DNA from: an uncultured Opitutia bacterium
Lineage (GTDB): Bacteria; Verrucomicrobiota; Verrucomicrobiia; Opitutales; UBA953
Reading direction: 5' to 3'
NCBI GenBank assembly: GCA_903855995.1
Contig: CAIOAN010000013.1
Span: 142,875 to 206,874 of the forward strand
DNA: 64,000 nt
Of the stretch, positions 14,669-24,286 are shown piece by piece; position 1 is the first letter of the stretch, and each line of letters opens with the position of its first letter. The translations under genes and the position numbers were made by a program. Below the pieces are notes generated by a model, which was given only the letters and a program-made list of their open reading frames with translations, made no database searches and was not told the DNA's origin.

Positions 14669-15880
14669 ATGACGAAGACGCCATCCAGACCCCTCTTCAT
14701 CCTTGCAGTGATAGTTCTCCTGACCGGCTGCAAGCCCGACGCGCCCGTGGCGCTTGAAGATCAGAACGCGGTGACCGCTTTCGCCCTTCAGCATTTCGTC
14801 GATAGCAACGAGATCTCTGGCGCGGTCACACTCGTCACCGGACCGGACCGTATCCTCGGCTTCGAAGCTTTCGGCGTGGCCGACATCGAAGCCCGGCGGC
14901 CGATGCGGAAGGACGCCATTTTCTGGATCGCTTCAATGACCAAGCCCATCACCTCCATGGGCGTCATGATGCTCGTCGAGCAAGGCAAGGTGAAGCTCGA
15001 CGATCCTGTTGAGAAATATATCCCCGCCTTCAAAGGCCAGAAAGTTGCCGGCCCCGGTGGCCTGTCCTCACCGAAGCGGCCAGTCACCGTTAAAGATCTA
15101 CTCACGCACACCTGCGGGCTCACCGGCAAATCCGTCACGCCGGCGAATCAGCCGAGCGACACCGCCTCGCTCCAGGAGCAATGCGATTTCTACGGCGAAG
15201 AGCCCCTCCAGTGCGAACCCGGCTCCAAGTGGGCGTACAGCAACGCCGGCATGAACACCCTCGGGCGCATCATCGAAGTCGTGAGCGGTAAAAGCTACGG
15301 CGACTACATCCAGGAGAACTTCTTCACGCCGCTCGGTATGACTGAAACTGGCTTCTGGCCCAGCCAGGAGCTCCAAGCCCGACTCGCCGTCGCCTATAAG
15401 AAAGATAAGCAGACCGGGGAGCTTGTCGCCGCGAAAAACACCCGCTTCAGCCAGCCGCTCGACAACCCCAGGCGCTCGCCCATGCCGGCTGGCGGCTTAT
15501 TCTCGTGCGCCGAAGACCTCGCCAAGCTGTACCAGATGATCCTTAACGACGGAACCGCCGGAGGGCGCACCTACCTCAAGAAAGCCACGCTCAGGCAGAT
15601 GACCACGAACCAGCTGGGCGACCTGCCCAAGGTGAGTTTCGCCGAAGGCATGCACATGGGCCTCGGCTTCCACATCGTCCACGAGCCCAAGGAAGTCACC
15701 GAAAGCCTCACCGTCGGATCCTTCGGCCACGGCGGAGCATTCGGCACCCAAGCCTGGATCGACCCCGTCGCGAAGCGCGCCTACATCTTGCTCATCCAGC
15801 GCGTGGATTTGCCCAATTCGGATCGCAGCGACATTCGGCGCGAGTTCCAGAAGACGGCGAAGGAAACGTACGCGCGCTGA
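14669..15880 (+). CDS. Serine hydrolase lipoprotein, class C beta-lactamase/esterase fold
   Basis: A 403-residue lipoprotein: the lipobox LLTGC puts the lipidated Cys at residue 21. The beta-lactamase-related motifs are present: SMTK (Ser89 nucleophile, Lys92), YSN at Tyr190 and a FGHGG motif late in the protein in the KTG position. Members include EstB-type esterases, DD-peptidases and 6-aminohexanoate-dimer hydrolases. The substrate cannot be told; true beta-lactamase activity is unlikely given the HGG motif. The start ATG has GTAGGGGG just before it, which could double as a weak ribosome binding site. It is a lone gene followed by a long repeat block. Confidence 0.85.
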   Translation: MTKTPSRPLFILAVIVLLTGCKPDAPVALEDQNAVTAFALQHFVDSNEISGAVTLVTGPDRILGFEAFGVADIEARRPMRKDAIFWIASMTKPITSMGVMMLVEQGKVKLDDPVEKYIPAFKGQKVAGPGGLSSPKRPVTVKDLLTHTCGLTGKSVTPANQPSDTASLQEQCDFYGEEPLQCEPGSKWAYSNAGMNTLGRIIEVVSGKSYGDYIQENFFTPLGMTETGFWPSQELQARLAVAYKKDKQTGELVAAKNTRFSQPLDNPRRSPMPAGGLFSCAEDLAKLYQMILNDGTAGGRTYLKKATLRQMTTNQLGDLPKVSFAEGMHMGLGFHIVHEPKEVTESLTVGSFGHGGAFGTQAWIDPVAKRAYILLIQRVDLPNSDRSDIRREFQKTAKETYAR

Positions 15881-16261
15881 GCGAAGCTCAAGCGCGAGGG
15901 GGCACGTGAGCAAGGTGAGCGCGGCGAAGCCGCGAGGGGGCACGTGGGCAAGGTGACACGTGGACAAGGGGCGCACATGAGAGGCCCGGAGGCTCAGAGG
16001 CTCGGTTGATCAGAGGAGAGACACCGTTTCGGGTGGCGGGTGGCAGCCCCAGGTGGCGGGTGGCAGCCCTAGGTGGCGGGTGGCAGCCTTGGGTGGCGGG
16101 TGGCAGCCCCGGGGCTCGGGTGGCGGGTGGAAACCATCTTCGGGCTTTGGGTAAGATTACAGCATTCATTCCGGCCTCGGCTTCCCCGTGAGTGAAAATC
16201 CTCCCGCCACCCGCACCTGAGAGGACGCAGCCCTTCCAATCAACGACATGTTGCGGTCTGC
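15881..16261. repeat. Intergenic repeat mosaic with a 20-bp tandem array
   Basis: Order from the stop codon: two copies of the GGGGGCACGTG(G)GCAAGGTGA module (15897-15970), a GAGAGGCCCGGAGGCTCAG block (15979-16012), then four exact-length 20-bp units beginning GGTGGCGGGTGG at 16032, 16052, 16072 and 16092, with a partial unit to about 16131. The remaining bases to the next gene show nothing recognisable. Confidence 0.8.
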
Positions 16262-16291
16262 CGGGCAGAGGTCTTATCTCGGGGAGACCCC

Positions 16292-19129
16292 ATGTTGCGT
16301 GCGACTTTCATCGCCCTTATCTGCCTGCTTTGTCTGCTCGGCCAGGTCGAGGCTGCCGACATCAAACCCGCGGAGTCCGCAGCTATTCCCGATTCGGGCA
16401 AACGCCCGACGGTCGTGAGACTGACGCCGGAGCAGGTCGATAAAATCAAGCGGAGCAAAGTCGCCGCCGAGATTAGCACGGGATTCAAAATCGAAGTCGC
16501 CGCCGAGAGCCCACTCGTCACCCACCCCATCATGGGTTGCGTCGATGACCGCGGGCGGCTGTTCGTGGGCGACGCAGTGGGCGTCAATTGGAATAAAGCG
16601 CAACTCGATGCGAATCCGCCCAACCGGATCATCATGCTCGAGGATACCGACGGCGACGGCATCTATGACCAAAGCACTGTCTTCGCGGAAGGACTCACCT
16701 TTCCGCAAGGTGCGTGCTGGCATAACGGCAGCCTCTATGTGTGCAGCCCGCCCTCGCTCTGGAAATTGACAGACACCACCGGTAATGGCGTGGCGGATAA
16801 ACGCGAAGTGCTCGTGACCGGATTTGAATACACCGGCAACGCCGCGGACACCCACGGCCCGAAGATGCATCCCAACGGCCGGCTCTATTGGTGCCACGGA
16901 CGCAAAGGACACAAAGTCGTCGGCAAGGACGGCGTCATCGTGCACGAAGGCCTCGCGAGCGGCATCTGGTCGTGCAAGCCCGACGGCACCGACGTCCAGT
17001 GGCATGCGCTCGGCTGCGCCGACAACCCCACCGGCCTGGCGATTACGCCACAGGGCGACCTGCTCGGCACCGTAAATCTTTATTACAACGGCCCGCGTGG
17101 CGACACCTTGATGCATTGGTTGGACGGCGGCGTCTACGAGCGAGGTGATGTCATGAACGCCATCACTGGCCTGCCCCGGACGCTCGATAAAATGCCGATT
17201 ATCCACAATTTCGGGCACGTCGCCGTGAGCGGCTGCTCCCTCTGGCAGCCCGGCGAGGGCGTGATCGACCTCTTCGTCACCCACTTCAACACCCAGCGGC
17301 TCGTACGCATGGAACTCACCCCCAGCGGCTCCAGTTACCTGGCCACCGAAAATGAGTTCCTCAAGCTCCACGAGAACGATACGCACCTCACCGATGTCTT
17401 TGAAGACGGGCGGGGCGGATTAATGCTCGTGAACACCGGCGGATGGTTCCGCAGCGGCTGCCCTTCCTCGCTGACCGCACGTCCGGACGTGCTCGGAAGC
17501 ATCTACCGCATCACGCGCAACTCTCCCCTGCCCCCGGTCGGCAATCTCCGTTGGCGTGCACCGCTCGCCGACGATATCCTCACTGCTGACCCCGTTCGCC
17601 AACTGCGAGCCCTCGGCGGCATCGCCCGCGCCGGCGAAGCCACCGATGAGCAATGCGCCAGAATACGTGCCTTACTCGGGGGCGCGCTGGATGCACCCCT
17701 CGAACACGCCGTCATCCGCGCCGCGCAGAAACTCGGTGCCCGTGTGCTCAACGAAGGGGACCTCGTCCAGGCCAAGTCGCCCGCCGAAATTCGTCGCATG
17801 CTCATGAGCGTCGCCACGGACATGCCCGCCCGGGCTCAGGTCGCCCTGCGAAATCTCGCAAGCGAGGACGCCGCCCTTGCCGCGACGGCTACGCAAATTG
17901 CCGGCGAGCCCGCACAGCAGGCCGCCGCCCTCGGCGAGATCGGACGCTGGCTGGACGCGCCCAGCGTCACCCCGAGCCAACTGGCCGCGACCGGTCGTCT
18001 CCTGCAGCGACTCATTACCGACCCAGCCGGCCAAGCCATGGCCACTCGGATGCTCCGACATTCCGACGCAACCATCCGCGACAACGCCCTCGGCCTCCTC
18101 GACCGCAAGAGCGGCGCCGCCACCCCCAACGAGTGGGTGACCGAAATCCTCGGTCGTCTGCACGAGGGCGACCTTTCGCTCCGATTGGAGACTATCCGCA
18201 AGATCAAGGATGCGCGCTTCGACCCCGAGCTCCGTCAAATATCAGGTGACAAACAGGTGGCCATGATTTTGCGACTCAAGGCCCTCGACGCCATGAAAGG
18301 CCTGAAGCTCGACAGCGAAACTTTTGACCTATTGCTCACCACGCTGACCGAGGCGGGCAGCAGTGCGGCCGCCCGGATCAAAGCCGCAAGCATGCTGGCC
18401 GCCTTTACGCCCGAGGCGGCGCAGGTCGACAAACTCGCTGACGCCGTCAGCAACGTCGGGCCCATCGAACTCCGCGAGCTCGTCCCGCTCGGTCGGCGCA
18501 TCAAACCTGCATCCGCCGGTCGTTTCGCCGGCGCCCTCGCCAAGAATCCTGCGATCATCAGCATCCAGGAAAGCGTTTTTCGCACCGCTTTCAGCGCCCA
18601 CGCCCCGGAAGTCCTTGAGAAGGAACTCCTCCCGGCGCGGCGCCAAGCCGAGAAGCAACTCGATGCGCGCAAACGTGAGATTGGGCCCCTCGCTGATAAA
18701 GCCGCTGCGGCCGGCAGGCCCCAAGCGGGCCGCGAGCTCTTCGCCGCCGGTAAGGGTAGCTGCATCGCCTGCCATCAGATTGGCGCGGTCGGACGAAGCA
18801 TCGGCCCCAATCTTTCGCACATCGGGGGCATCCGAGTCGAGCGCGACCTCGTCGAAAGCGTCCTCTTCCCCAGCAACACCTTGGCGCGCGATTATGAAAC
18901 ACACCAACTCGAGACCACCGACGGGCAGACCGTGCTGGGCGTCATCCGCAGCCACACCGCCGAAGGCCTGCTGGTCGTCGACGTCGGTGGGCAGGAACAC
19001 AACATTCCCAACCACCATATCATCGCGGACACCTTGTTGCCCACGAGCCTCATGCCCATGGGCTTGGACCAGACCCTGGCGCCGCAAGAGTTCTCGGACC
19101 TAATCGCCTACCTGCGCTCTCTCAAATAA
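16292..19129 (+). CDS. PVC-type heme protein: beta-propeller, HEAT-like and CxxCH cytochrome domains
   Basis: A 945-residue exported protein of the 'membrane-bound dehydrogenase' type known from Planctomycetes and Verrucomicrobia. After the signal peptide (ends near VEAAD, residue 24) come an N-terminal sugar-dehydrogenase-like propeller (VDDRGRLFVGD, LEDTDGDGIYDQSTVFAEGL), a helical repeat region from about 430 to 780, and a C-terminal cytochrome c domain with CIACH (Cys824, Cys827, His828) and a methionine-rich TSLMPMGL for the sixth ligand. It probably oxidises a substrate outside the cytoplasm and passes electrons via heme c. It lies 4 bases before the dimethylformamidase-like gene, so the two are likely one operon. 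The start has GGGGAG seven bases upstream, one of the few Shine-Dalgarno-like sites here. Confidence 0.85.
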   Translation: MLRATFIALICLLCLLGQVEAADIKPAESAAIPDSGKRPTVVRLTPEQVDKIKRSKVAAEISTGFKIEVAAESPLVTHPIMGCVDDRGRLFVGDAVGVNWNKAQLDANPPNRIIMLEDTDGDGIYDQSTVFAEGLTFPQGACWHNGSLYVCSPPSLWKLTDTTGNGVADKREVLVTGFEYTGNAADTHGPKMHPNGRLYWCHGRKGHKVVGKDGVIVHEGLASGIWSCKPDGTDVQWHALGCADNPTGLAITPQGDLLGTVNLYYNGPRGDTLMHWLDGGVYERGDVMNAITGLPRTLDKMPIIHNFGHVAVSGCSLWQPGEGVIDLFVTHFNTQRLVRMELTPSGSSYLATENEFLKLHENDTHLTDVFEDGRGGLMLVNTGGWFRSGCPSSLTARPDVLGSIYRITRNSPLPPVGNLRWRAPLADDILTADPVRQLRALGGIARAGEATDEQCARIRALLGGALDAPLEHAVIRAAQKLGARVLNEGDLVQAKSPAEIRRMLMSVATDMPARAQVALRNLASEDAALAATATQIAGEPAQQAAALGEIGRWLDAPSVTPSQLAATGRLLQRLITDPAGQAMATRMLRHSDATIRDNALGLLDRKSGAATPNEWVTEILGRLHEGDLSLRLETIRKIKDARFDPELRQISGDKQVAMILRLKALDAMKGLKLDSETFDLLLTTLTEAGSSAAARIKAASMLAAFTPEAAQVDKLADAVSNVGPIELRELVPLGRRIKPASAGRFAGALAKNPAIISIQESVFRTAFSAHAPEVLEKELLPARRQAEKQLDARKREIGPLADKAAAAGRPQAGRELFAAGKGSCIACHQIGAVGRSIGPNLSHIGGIRVERDLVESVLFPSNTLARDYETHQLETTDGQTVLGVIRSHTAEGLLVVDVGGQEHNIPNHHIIADTLLPTSLMPMGLDQTLAPQEFSDLIAYLRSLK

Positions 19130-19133
19130 CCCT

Positions 19134-20645
19134 ATGGACCGTCGCCAATTCATCGCCGCCACCGGAGCTGCCGCGCTCACCACCCAACTGCCGCTTGCCG
19201 CCAATGGTATCCCTGCGCGACAGAGTGAGCTCATCCGCCAGGAGAACGCCCAGCCCGGCTCAACGGACTGGCAGCTTACGCGCGTTCGCACGGATGCGCC
19301 TGGTTTCCGTTCGCCATGGGTCGAAGGCTACTGTTCGCACCAGAGCGTAGGCGCCGGCGACACGCTGGATATCTTCCTCTCCGCGAATCCGGCCCGGAAA
19401 GTGAAACTTGAAATCTTCCGCCTCGGTTATTACGGCGGCCAAGGCGCGCGCAAGATCACCGAACTCGGCCCCTTCGACGTCAAAGCCCAAATCTCGCCCA
19501 AGCCCGGCGAGAAGAACCTGCATGAATGCCGCTGGGAGCGGACGACGCAGATTCAAATCCCGACCGACTGGGTCAGCGGCGTGCACGTCGGTCGCCTGAC
19601 CACCCTTCCTGAATCGGCCGACGAACCCTACTGGCAGAGCTACATCGTCTTCATCGTAAAGGATGAGCGCCCGGCGGATATCCTCTTCCAGTGCAGCGAC
19701 AACACCTGGCAGGCCTACAACCGCTGGCCCAATAACTTTTCCATCTACACGCACCCCAAAGGCACGCAGGGTCCCTGGGCGGACGTCAGCTTTGATCGCC
19801 CCTATGGGCGCGAGTCACAGCATGCCGGGATTGTCAACGACCCGCTCACCGTGGGCGCCGGCGAATTCATCCCCTTTGAATTCCCCATGGCCTACTGGCT
19901 CGAGCAGCACGGCTACGACGTCAGTTATTGCTCCAACAGCGACATGGTCACCCCTGAGCGCGGCCTGCGCTGCAAAGCCTTCCTAAGCGTCGGGCATGAT
20001 GAATACTGGGACATCCGCCAGTTTCGCAGCGTCGAGAAAATGCGCGACGAAGGCGTCAACCTGCTCTTCTTCTCCGGCAACGCCATCTGCTGGGTCACGC
20101 CCATGCGAGCCTCGAGCAGCGGTGCGTCGAACCGGATCATCTTTAGAGGTGGACCCTATGGCGCGAACCAGGATTACGCCGAAGAGCGGCAGAAGACACA
20201 CGGACCGTTTCCCGAGCGTGGACCTGACGAAGGCCTCCTCATGGGAGCACGCAACGTCGAGCCCATCAACGGGTGCGGCGACTGGACGTGCCAGCTACCG
20301 GAGCACTGGATGTTCGCCGGCACCGGCATGAAAAAAGGCGAGTTCATCCCCGGACTCGTCGGCTGGGAATATCACGGTAAGCCCGCGACCGAGATTCCCG
20401 GACTGGAAGTTGTCGGCTCGGGCACCGCATGGGTCGGCGGAGTCAGACCCCAGCAATGGGCGGCGACGATTTACCCAGGTCCCAAAGGAAATTTCGTGTT
20501 CAACGCCGCGACCATCTTCTGGTGCCAGGGATTGTCGACCCCACCCGGACATATTTTGCCGTGGTCGCATCACGTGCGGCCCCACGGCCCGGATCCTCGC
20601 GTGCAGAAGATTACGGAGAATTTGATGCAGCGGGCGGTCAGGTGA
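19134..20645 (+). CDS. Tat-exported N,N-dimethylformamidase beta-subunit-like protein
   Basis: A 503-residue protein with a twin-arginine signal (MDRRQFIAATGAAALTTQLP). The body follows the N,N-dimethylformamidase large-subunit-like domain found in many uncharacterised exported proteins: GYCSHQSVGAGDTLDIFLS, FRLGYYGG, SDNTWQAYNRW and FLSVGHDEYWDIRQ. True dimethylformamidases hydrolyse DMF using an iron site and need a small alpha subunit; none is encoded nearby. The natural substrate here is therefore open, and an amide or sugar-related role is equally possible. It follows the heme protein at 16292-19129 with only 4 bases between, implying a joint function. Confidence 0.75.
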   Translation: MDRRQFIAATGAAALTTQLPLAANGIPARQSELIRQENAQPGSTDWQLTRVRTDAPGFRSPWVEGYCSHQSVGAGDTLDIFLSANPARKVKLEIFRLGYYGGQGARKITELGPFDVKAQISPKPGEKNLHECRWERTTQIQIPTDWVSGVHVGRLTTLPESADEPYWQSYIVFIVKDERPADILFQCSDNTWQAYNRWPNNFSIYTHPKGTQGPWADVSFDRPYGRESQHAGIVNDPLTVGAGEFIPFEFPMAYWLEQHGYDVSYCSNSDMVTPERGLRCKAFLSVGHDEYWDIRQFRSVEKMRDEGVNLLFFSGNAICWVTPMRASSSGASNRIIFRGGPYGANQDYAEERQKTHGPFPERGPDEGLLMGARNVEPINGCGDWTCQLPEHWMFAGTGMKKGEFIPGLVGWEYHGKPATEIPGLEVVGSGTAWVGGVRPQQWAATIYPGPKGNFVFNAATIFWCQGLSTPPGHILPWSHHVRPHGPDPRVQKITENLMQRAVR

Positions 20646-21038
20646 ACTCGCACGGAGTGCAAGGGGGCGTGGAGACGGAGGGAAGGGAGAGGCCCGGAGG
20701 CTCAGAGGCTCGGTGGATCAGAAGTTACGGGAGTATCGAGTATGGAGTATTGAGTATAGCGAGAGGCGGATAACTAGCTGGCCGGTCGACAAGGGAGGCG
20801 AGTGAGAGGCATAACTCAAAGGGGGCAGCAGAGGGGAACCGGATAGTTGGCGGGGGGAATTAAAGGTAGGGGCGTGCGGCCCGCGCGCCCGCGGATGACT
20901 CAAAACGGATGACCGGGCCGGTCATCCCTACCAAACGCAGAGGCAACGAGGGCAGCACGCGGTGCTGCCCCTACCTCGAGACAGCGGTTGGCCAGCGATG
21001 GCGAGCCCTACCTGAGGCAGAGTCAACCAGGGGATATA
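20646..21038. repeat. Intergenic repeat mosaic upstream of the RND operon
   Basis: Most of this stretch is the first copy of a 278-bp direct repeat (20698-20975), described separately. A further REP-like palindrome lies at 20986-21012. No gene is seen. Confidence 0.7.
20698..20975. repeat. 278-bp direct repeat, left copy
   Basis: Nearly identical to 26681-26958: same length, no gaps, about nine mismatches counted by eye. It contains a GAGGCTC block, four GAGTATN heptads (20731-20758), a plus-oriented REP (20866-20890), a GACCGGGCCGGTC REP (20907-20932) and a GGGCAGCAC/GTGCTGCCC REP (20950-20975). The two copies bracket the RND efflux operon. Confidence 0.9.
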
Positions 21039-21077
21039 TTGTGACAAATAAGGCGAAAGGGCGTCATCCGTTGACAA
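21039..21077 (+). promoter_or_regulatory. Possible promoter/operator region of the RND operon
   Basis: A short palindrome TTGTGACAA at 21039-21047 and a consensus-like -35 hexamer TTGACA at 21071-21076 lie 60-95 bases before the ATG. No good -10 hexamer is seen at the right distance, so this is tentative. Confidence 0.3.
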
Positions 21078-21133
21078 TATCTGACACGTTTGAAACCTTT
21101 GAGGCTTACGGCGGTTATCCTACTGTCCACCCC

Positions 21134-24100
21134 ATGAATTTGCTCTCCCTGGTCCTACGTCGGCCGGTCACTTTGGTTGTCTTCGTCGTCGGGCTCGTGC
21201 TCGCCGGCCTCTTCGGCCTCCAGCGCATGGCGAAGGACGTCTTCCCCCCGCTGAACGTACCGACCATCTACGTCGCCCAGCCGTTCGGCGGCATGGACGC
21301 CGCCCAGATGGAAGGCTTCCTGACGTATTATTACGAATATCACTTCCTGTACATTACCGGCATCGAGCACGTCGAATCGAAGAACATCCAGGGGGCGGCG
21401 ATCATGAAGCTCCAGTTCCACCCCGGAACGGACATGTCGCAGGCCATGAGCGAGACCGTCAGCTACGTGAACCGGGCGCGCGCCATGATGCCGCCCGGCA
21501 CCGTGCCGCCGTTCGTGATGCGTTTCGACGCCGGCAGCGTAGCCGTGGGCCAGCTCGTCTTCGCGAGTGAGACGCGCAGCGTCGCGCAGCTGCAGGACGC
21601 CGCGCTCAACACCGTGCGCCCACTCTTCGCGACCCTCCCCGGCGTCTCCGCGCCCCCGCCCTTCGGCGGCAGCGCCCGCTCCATCCTCATCAACCTCATC
21701 CCCGACCGGCTGCGCAGCACCGGCGTCACCCCGGAAGAGGTTGCGCTCGCGCTCGCGGGCACCAACACCATCACCCCCGCCGGCAACCTCATCCTCGGCG
21801 ACCAAAACCTCATCGTCCCGGTCAATTCGACGATTAAGAATATCAAAGAGTTCGAGAACGTCCCCGTGCGACCCGGCCAGAATCCCGCGATTCTCATCCG
21901 TGACATCGCGCAAGTCGTCGACGGGGCCGACGCCGTGACCAGTTACGCGCTCGTGGACGGCAAGCGTACCGTCTACATCCCCGTCACCAAGCGATCGGAC
22001 GCCTCCACCCTTTCCGTCGTCAGCCTCGTAAAGCAGAACCTTGGCGTCTTCCAGGCCGCCGTGCCCTCCGACATCAAAGTCTCCTATGAAATGGACCAGA
22101 GCGGCATCGTCTCGCGGGCCATCGACGACCTCTTCCTCGAAGCCGTCCTTGGCGCTGTGCTGACCGGCCTCATGGTCTTGATCTTCCTCCGGGATGCGCG
22201 CAGCACGCTCATCGTCGTCATCAACATCCCGCTGGCGCTGCTCATGGCCGTGCTGGGCCTCTGGCTCTGCGGACAGACCATCAACCTCATGACCCTCGGC
22301 GGCCTCGCGCTGGCCGTGGGGATTCTCGTGGACGAAGCGACCGTCGCCATTGAAGCCATCCAACAGGAACGCGAAAGAGGCCTCCCCGTGGCGCAGGCCG
22401 TGCGTAACGCCATCCGCGTGACTGCCTTGCCGCGTTTCCTCGCCATGCTCTGCGTGGTGGCCGTTTTCCTACCCTCATTGTTCATGGAAGGCGCCGCCCG
22501 AGCACTATTCCTACCCCTCTCCTTGGCCGTCGGCTTCAGCATGATTGCCTCCTATCTACTGTCGTCGACCCTGCTCCCCGTACTGGCCATCTGGCTGCTG
22601 CGCGCTGGTGCCACGCATCAGGTCGGCTTCTTCGACGCCCTGCAGACGCGCTATGCGGGATTGCTCCGCGGCGTCCTCGCCAGGCGAGGCCTCGTCGTCC
22701 TCGGCGGACTCATCGGAGCGATCGCCGTGCTGGCTTGGCTCGCTCCGACTATCGGGCGAGAAATCTTTCCCGCCGCGAACAACGGGCAGCTGCAGGTCCG
22801 CCTGCGGGCGCCCGCCGGGACCAAGCTCGACCGCACGGAGCAATACGCCCAGCAAGCGCTCGGCGTCATCAAGAGCGAAATCGGCGCCGACAACATCGGC
22901 ACCACGCTCGGACTCGTCGGCGTGCACGCGCCGAACTACCCCGTCAGCCTGATTCACGCCTGGAACAGCGGCTCCGACGAAGCCACGCTACAGATCCAGC
23001 TCAAGCCCGGCGCGAAAGTGGACCTCAACACCGTGAAGGAAAAACTCCGGGCGCGATTGGCGACCGTGATGCCCGACGTACGCCTTTCTTTCGAGCCGGC
23101 GGATATCGTCAGCCGCGTGATGAGCTTCGGCTCGCAGACTCCGATCGAAATTGCCGTGAGCGGCCCCTCGGTGACGGACAACCGCGCACATGCGGAAGCG
23201 ATACGCAAGGAACTGGCCAAGATTCCTGAACTCCGGGACGTGCAGTTCGCGCAGGTCATCGACGCCCCTTCGCTCGACGTGAACATCAACCGTGAGAAAG
23301 CCGGCCTCATGGGCATCAAACTCAACGATGCCGCACGCTCCGTAGTGGAAGCCACGGGCTCCAGTCGGTTCCTCCTCGCCAGTTATTGGGCCGACCCCAA
23401 GACCGGCGTCGCCTTCCAGGTGCAGGTGCAGATTCCGGCCGCCCAGACCAAGAGCATCGAAGAACTCAGCAATCTTCCGGTGGGCGGAGCGAACCAGCAA
23501 ACCGTCCTGCTGCGCAACATCGCGACGCTCAAAGAAGGCACCAATGTGGCGCAGTTCGACCGCTACAACATGCAGCGCCTCGCGACCCTCACCGCCAATT
23601 ACGCTGGCACCGACCTCGGTCACCTCGCTGGGCGAATCGACGAAGCCATCGCCGCCGCGGGCAAGCCGCCGGCCAAGGTCAAAGTCGACCTTCGCGGACA
23701 AGTCACCCCGTTGCGCGAGCTCTTTGCCGGGCTTGGGCGCGGCCTCCTCATCGCCTTGTTGCTGATCCTGCTGCTCCTCACGGCTCATTTCCAGAGCCTC
23801 CGCCTCGCTGGTGTCGTGCTCGCTTCGCTACCCGTGGTGGTCGCAGGGGTGCTCGTCGGTCTGGTCGTAACGCTCTCCACCCTGAACATCGAAAGCTATA
23901 TCGGCGCCATCATGGCCGTCGGCGTCGCCGTCGCGAACTCCATCCTGCTCATCACCTCCGCCGAACAAGCTCGCCGCGCCGGCAATCCAGCCGCCGTGGC
24001 CGCCCAGGAAGCCGGCAGCGCCCGACTGCGGGCGATCCTCATGACCTCTCTCGCCATGTTGGCAGGCATGATTCCCATGGCGCTCGGTTGGTCCGAAGCC

Positions 24101-24286
24101 GGCAGCCAGACCGCCCCCTTGGCCCGCGCCGTCATGGGCGGACTGATTTTTGGCACCTGCGCCACCCTCACGCTCGTCCCGGCCCTCTACGCCTGGGCCA
24201 TGAGCAGCGTCTCCCGCGACTCCCTTTCCGTCGACCCTGACGACCCCCAAAGTACCCATTACCAAAAAGACCATGCCGTCTCCTAA
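21134..24286 (+). CDS. RND efflux transporter inner-membrane permease
   Basis: A 1050-residue trimeric proton antiporter subunit of the AcrB/HAE1-like class. Typical 12-span layout: the first span follows MNLLSLVLRRPVTLVV, a large periplasmic loop carries the porter domain, then the TM2-TM6 block with FLRDARSTLIVVINIPLALL and GILVDEATVAIEAIQ, then a second half ending in the GMIPMAL block. In TM4 the AcrB Asp-Asp proton pair is replaced by Asp-Glu (LVDEA). The in-frame region upstream of 21134 is repeat DNA, and ATG 21134 gives the canonical N-terminus with ACCCC-ATG context. It overlaps the adaptor gene by 14 bases. The substrate (drug, detergent or metal) cannot be predicted. Confidence 0.92.
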   Translation: MNLLSLVLRRPVTLVVFVVGLVLAGLFGLQRMAKDVFPPLNVPTIYVAQPFGGMDAAQMEGFLTYYYEYHFLYITGIEHVESKNIQGAAIMKLQFHPGTDMSQAMSETVSYVNRARAMMPPGTVPPFVMRFDAGSVAVGQLVFASETRSVAQLQDAALNTVRPLFATLPGVSAPPPFGGSARSILINLIPDRLRSTGVTPEEVALALAGTNTITPAGNLILGDQNLIVPVNSTIKNIKEFENVPVRPGQNPAILIRDIAQVVDGADAVTSYALVDGKRTVYIPVTKRSDASTLSVVSLVKQNLGVFQAAVPSDIKVSYEMDQSGIVSRAIDDLFLEAVLGAVLTGLMVLIFLRDARSTLIVVINIPLALLMAVLGLWLCGQTINLMTLGGLALAVGILVDEATVAIEAIQQERERGLPVAQAVRNAIRVTALPRFLAMLCVVAVFLPSLFMEGAARALFLPLSLAVGFSMIASYLLSSTLLPVLAIWLLRAGATHQVGFFDALQTRYAGLLRGVLARRGLVVLGGLIGAIAVLAWLAPTIGREIFPAANNGQLQVRLRAPAGTKLDRTEQYAQQALGVIKSEIGADNIGTTLGLVGVHAPNYPVSLIHAWNSGSDEATLQIQLKPGAKVDLNTVKEKLRARLATVMPDVRLSFEPADIVSRVMSFGSQTPIEIAVSGPSVTDNRAHAEAIRKELAKIPELRDVQFAQVIDAPSLDVNINREKAGLMGIKLNDAARSVVEATGSSRFLLASYWADPKTGVAFQVQVQIPAAQTKSIEELSNLPVGGANQQTVLLRNIATLKEGTNVAQFDRYNMQRLATLTANYAGTDLGHLAGRIDEAIAAAGKPPAKVKVDLRGQVTPLRELFAGLGRGLLIALLLILLLLTAHFQSLRLAGVVLASLPVVVAGVLVGLVVTLSTLNIESYIGAIMAVGVAVANSILLITSAEQARRAGNPAAVAAQEAGSARLRAILMTSLAMLAGMIPMALGWSEAGSQTAPLARAVMGGLIFGTCATLTLVPALYAWAMSSVSRDSLSVDPDDPQSTHYQKDHAVS

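Noticed and set aside
16032-16131. Possible CRISPR array
   Set aside because: The units are contiguous 20-bp repeats with no spacers, and no cas genes are present; the other short arrays (periods 7 and 11-12) also lack spacers.
16292-19129. Quinoprotein glucose dehydrogenase
   Set aside because: The propeller is of the PVC-specific type with HEAT-like repeats and a terminal CxxCH; PQQ-binding residues could not be identified, so the specific name is not supported.
20909-21133. N-terminal extension of the RND permease
   Set aside because: The extra 75 codons run through a REP and repeat DNA; ATG 21134 gives the standard RND N-terminus.
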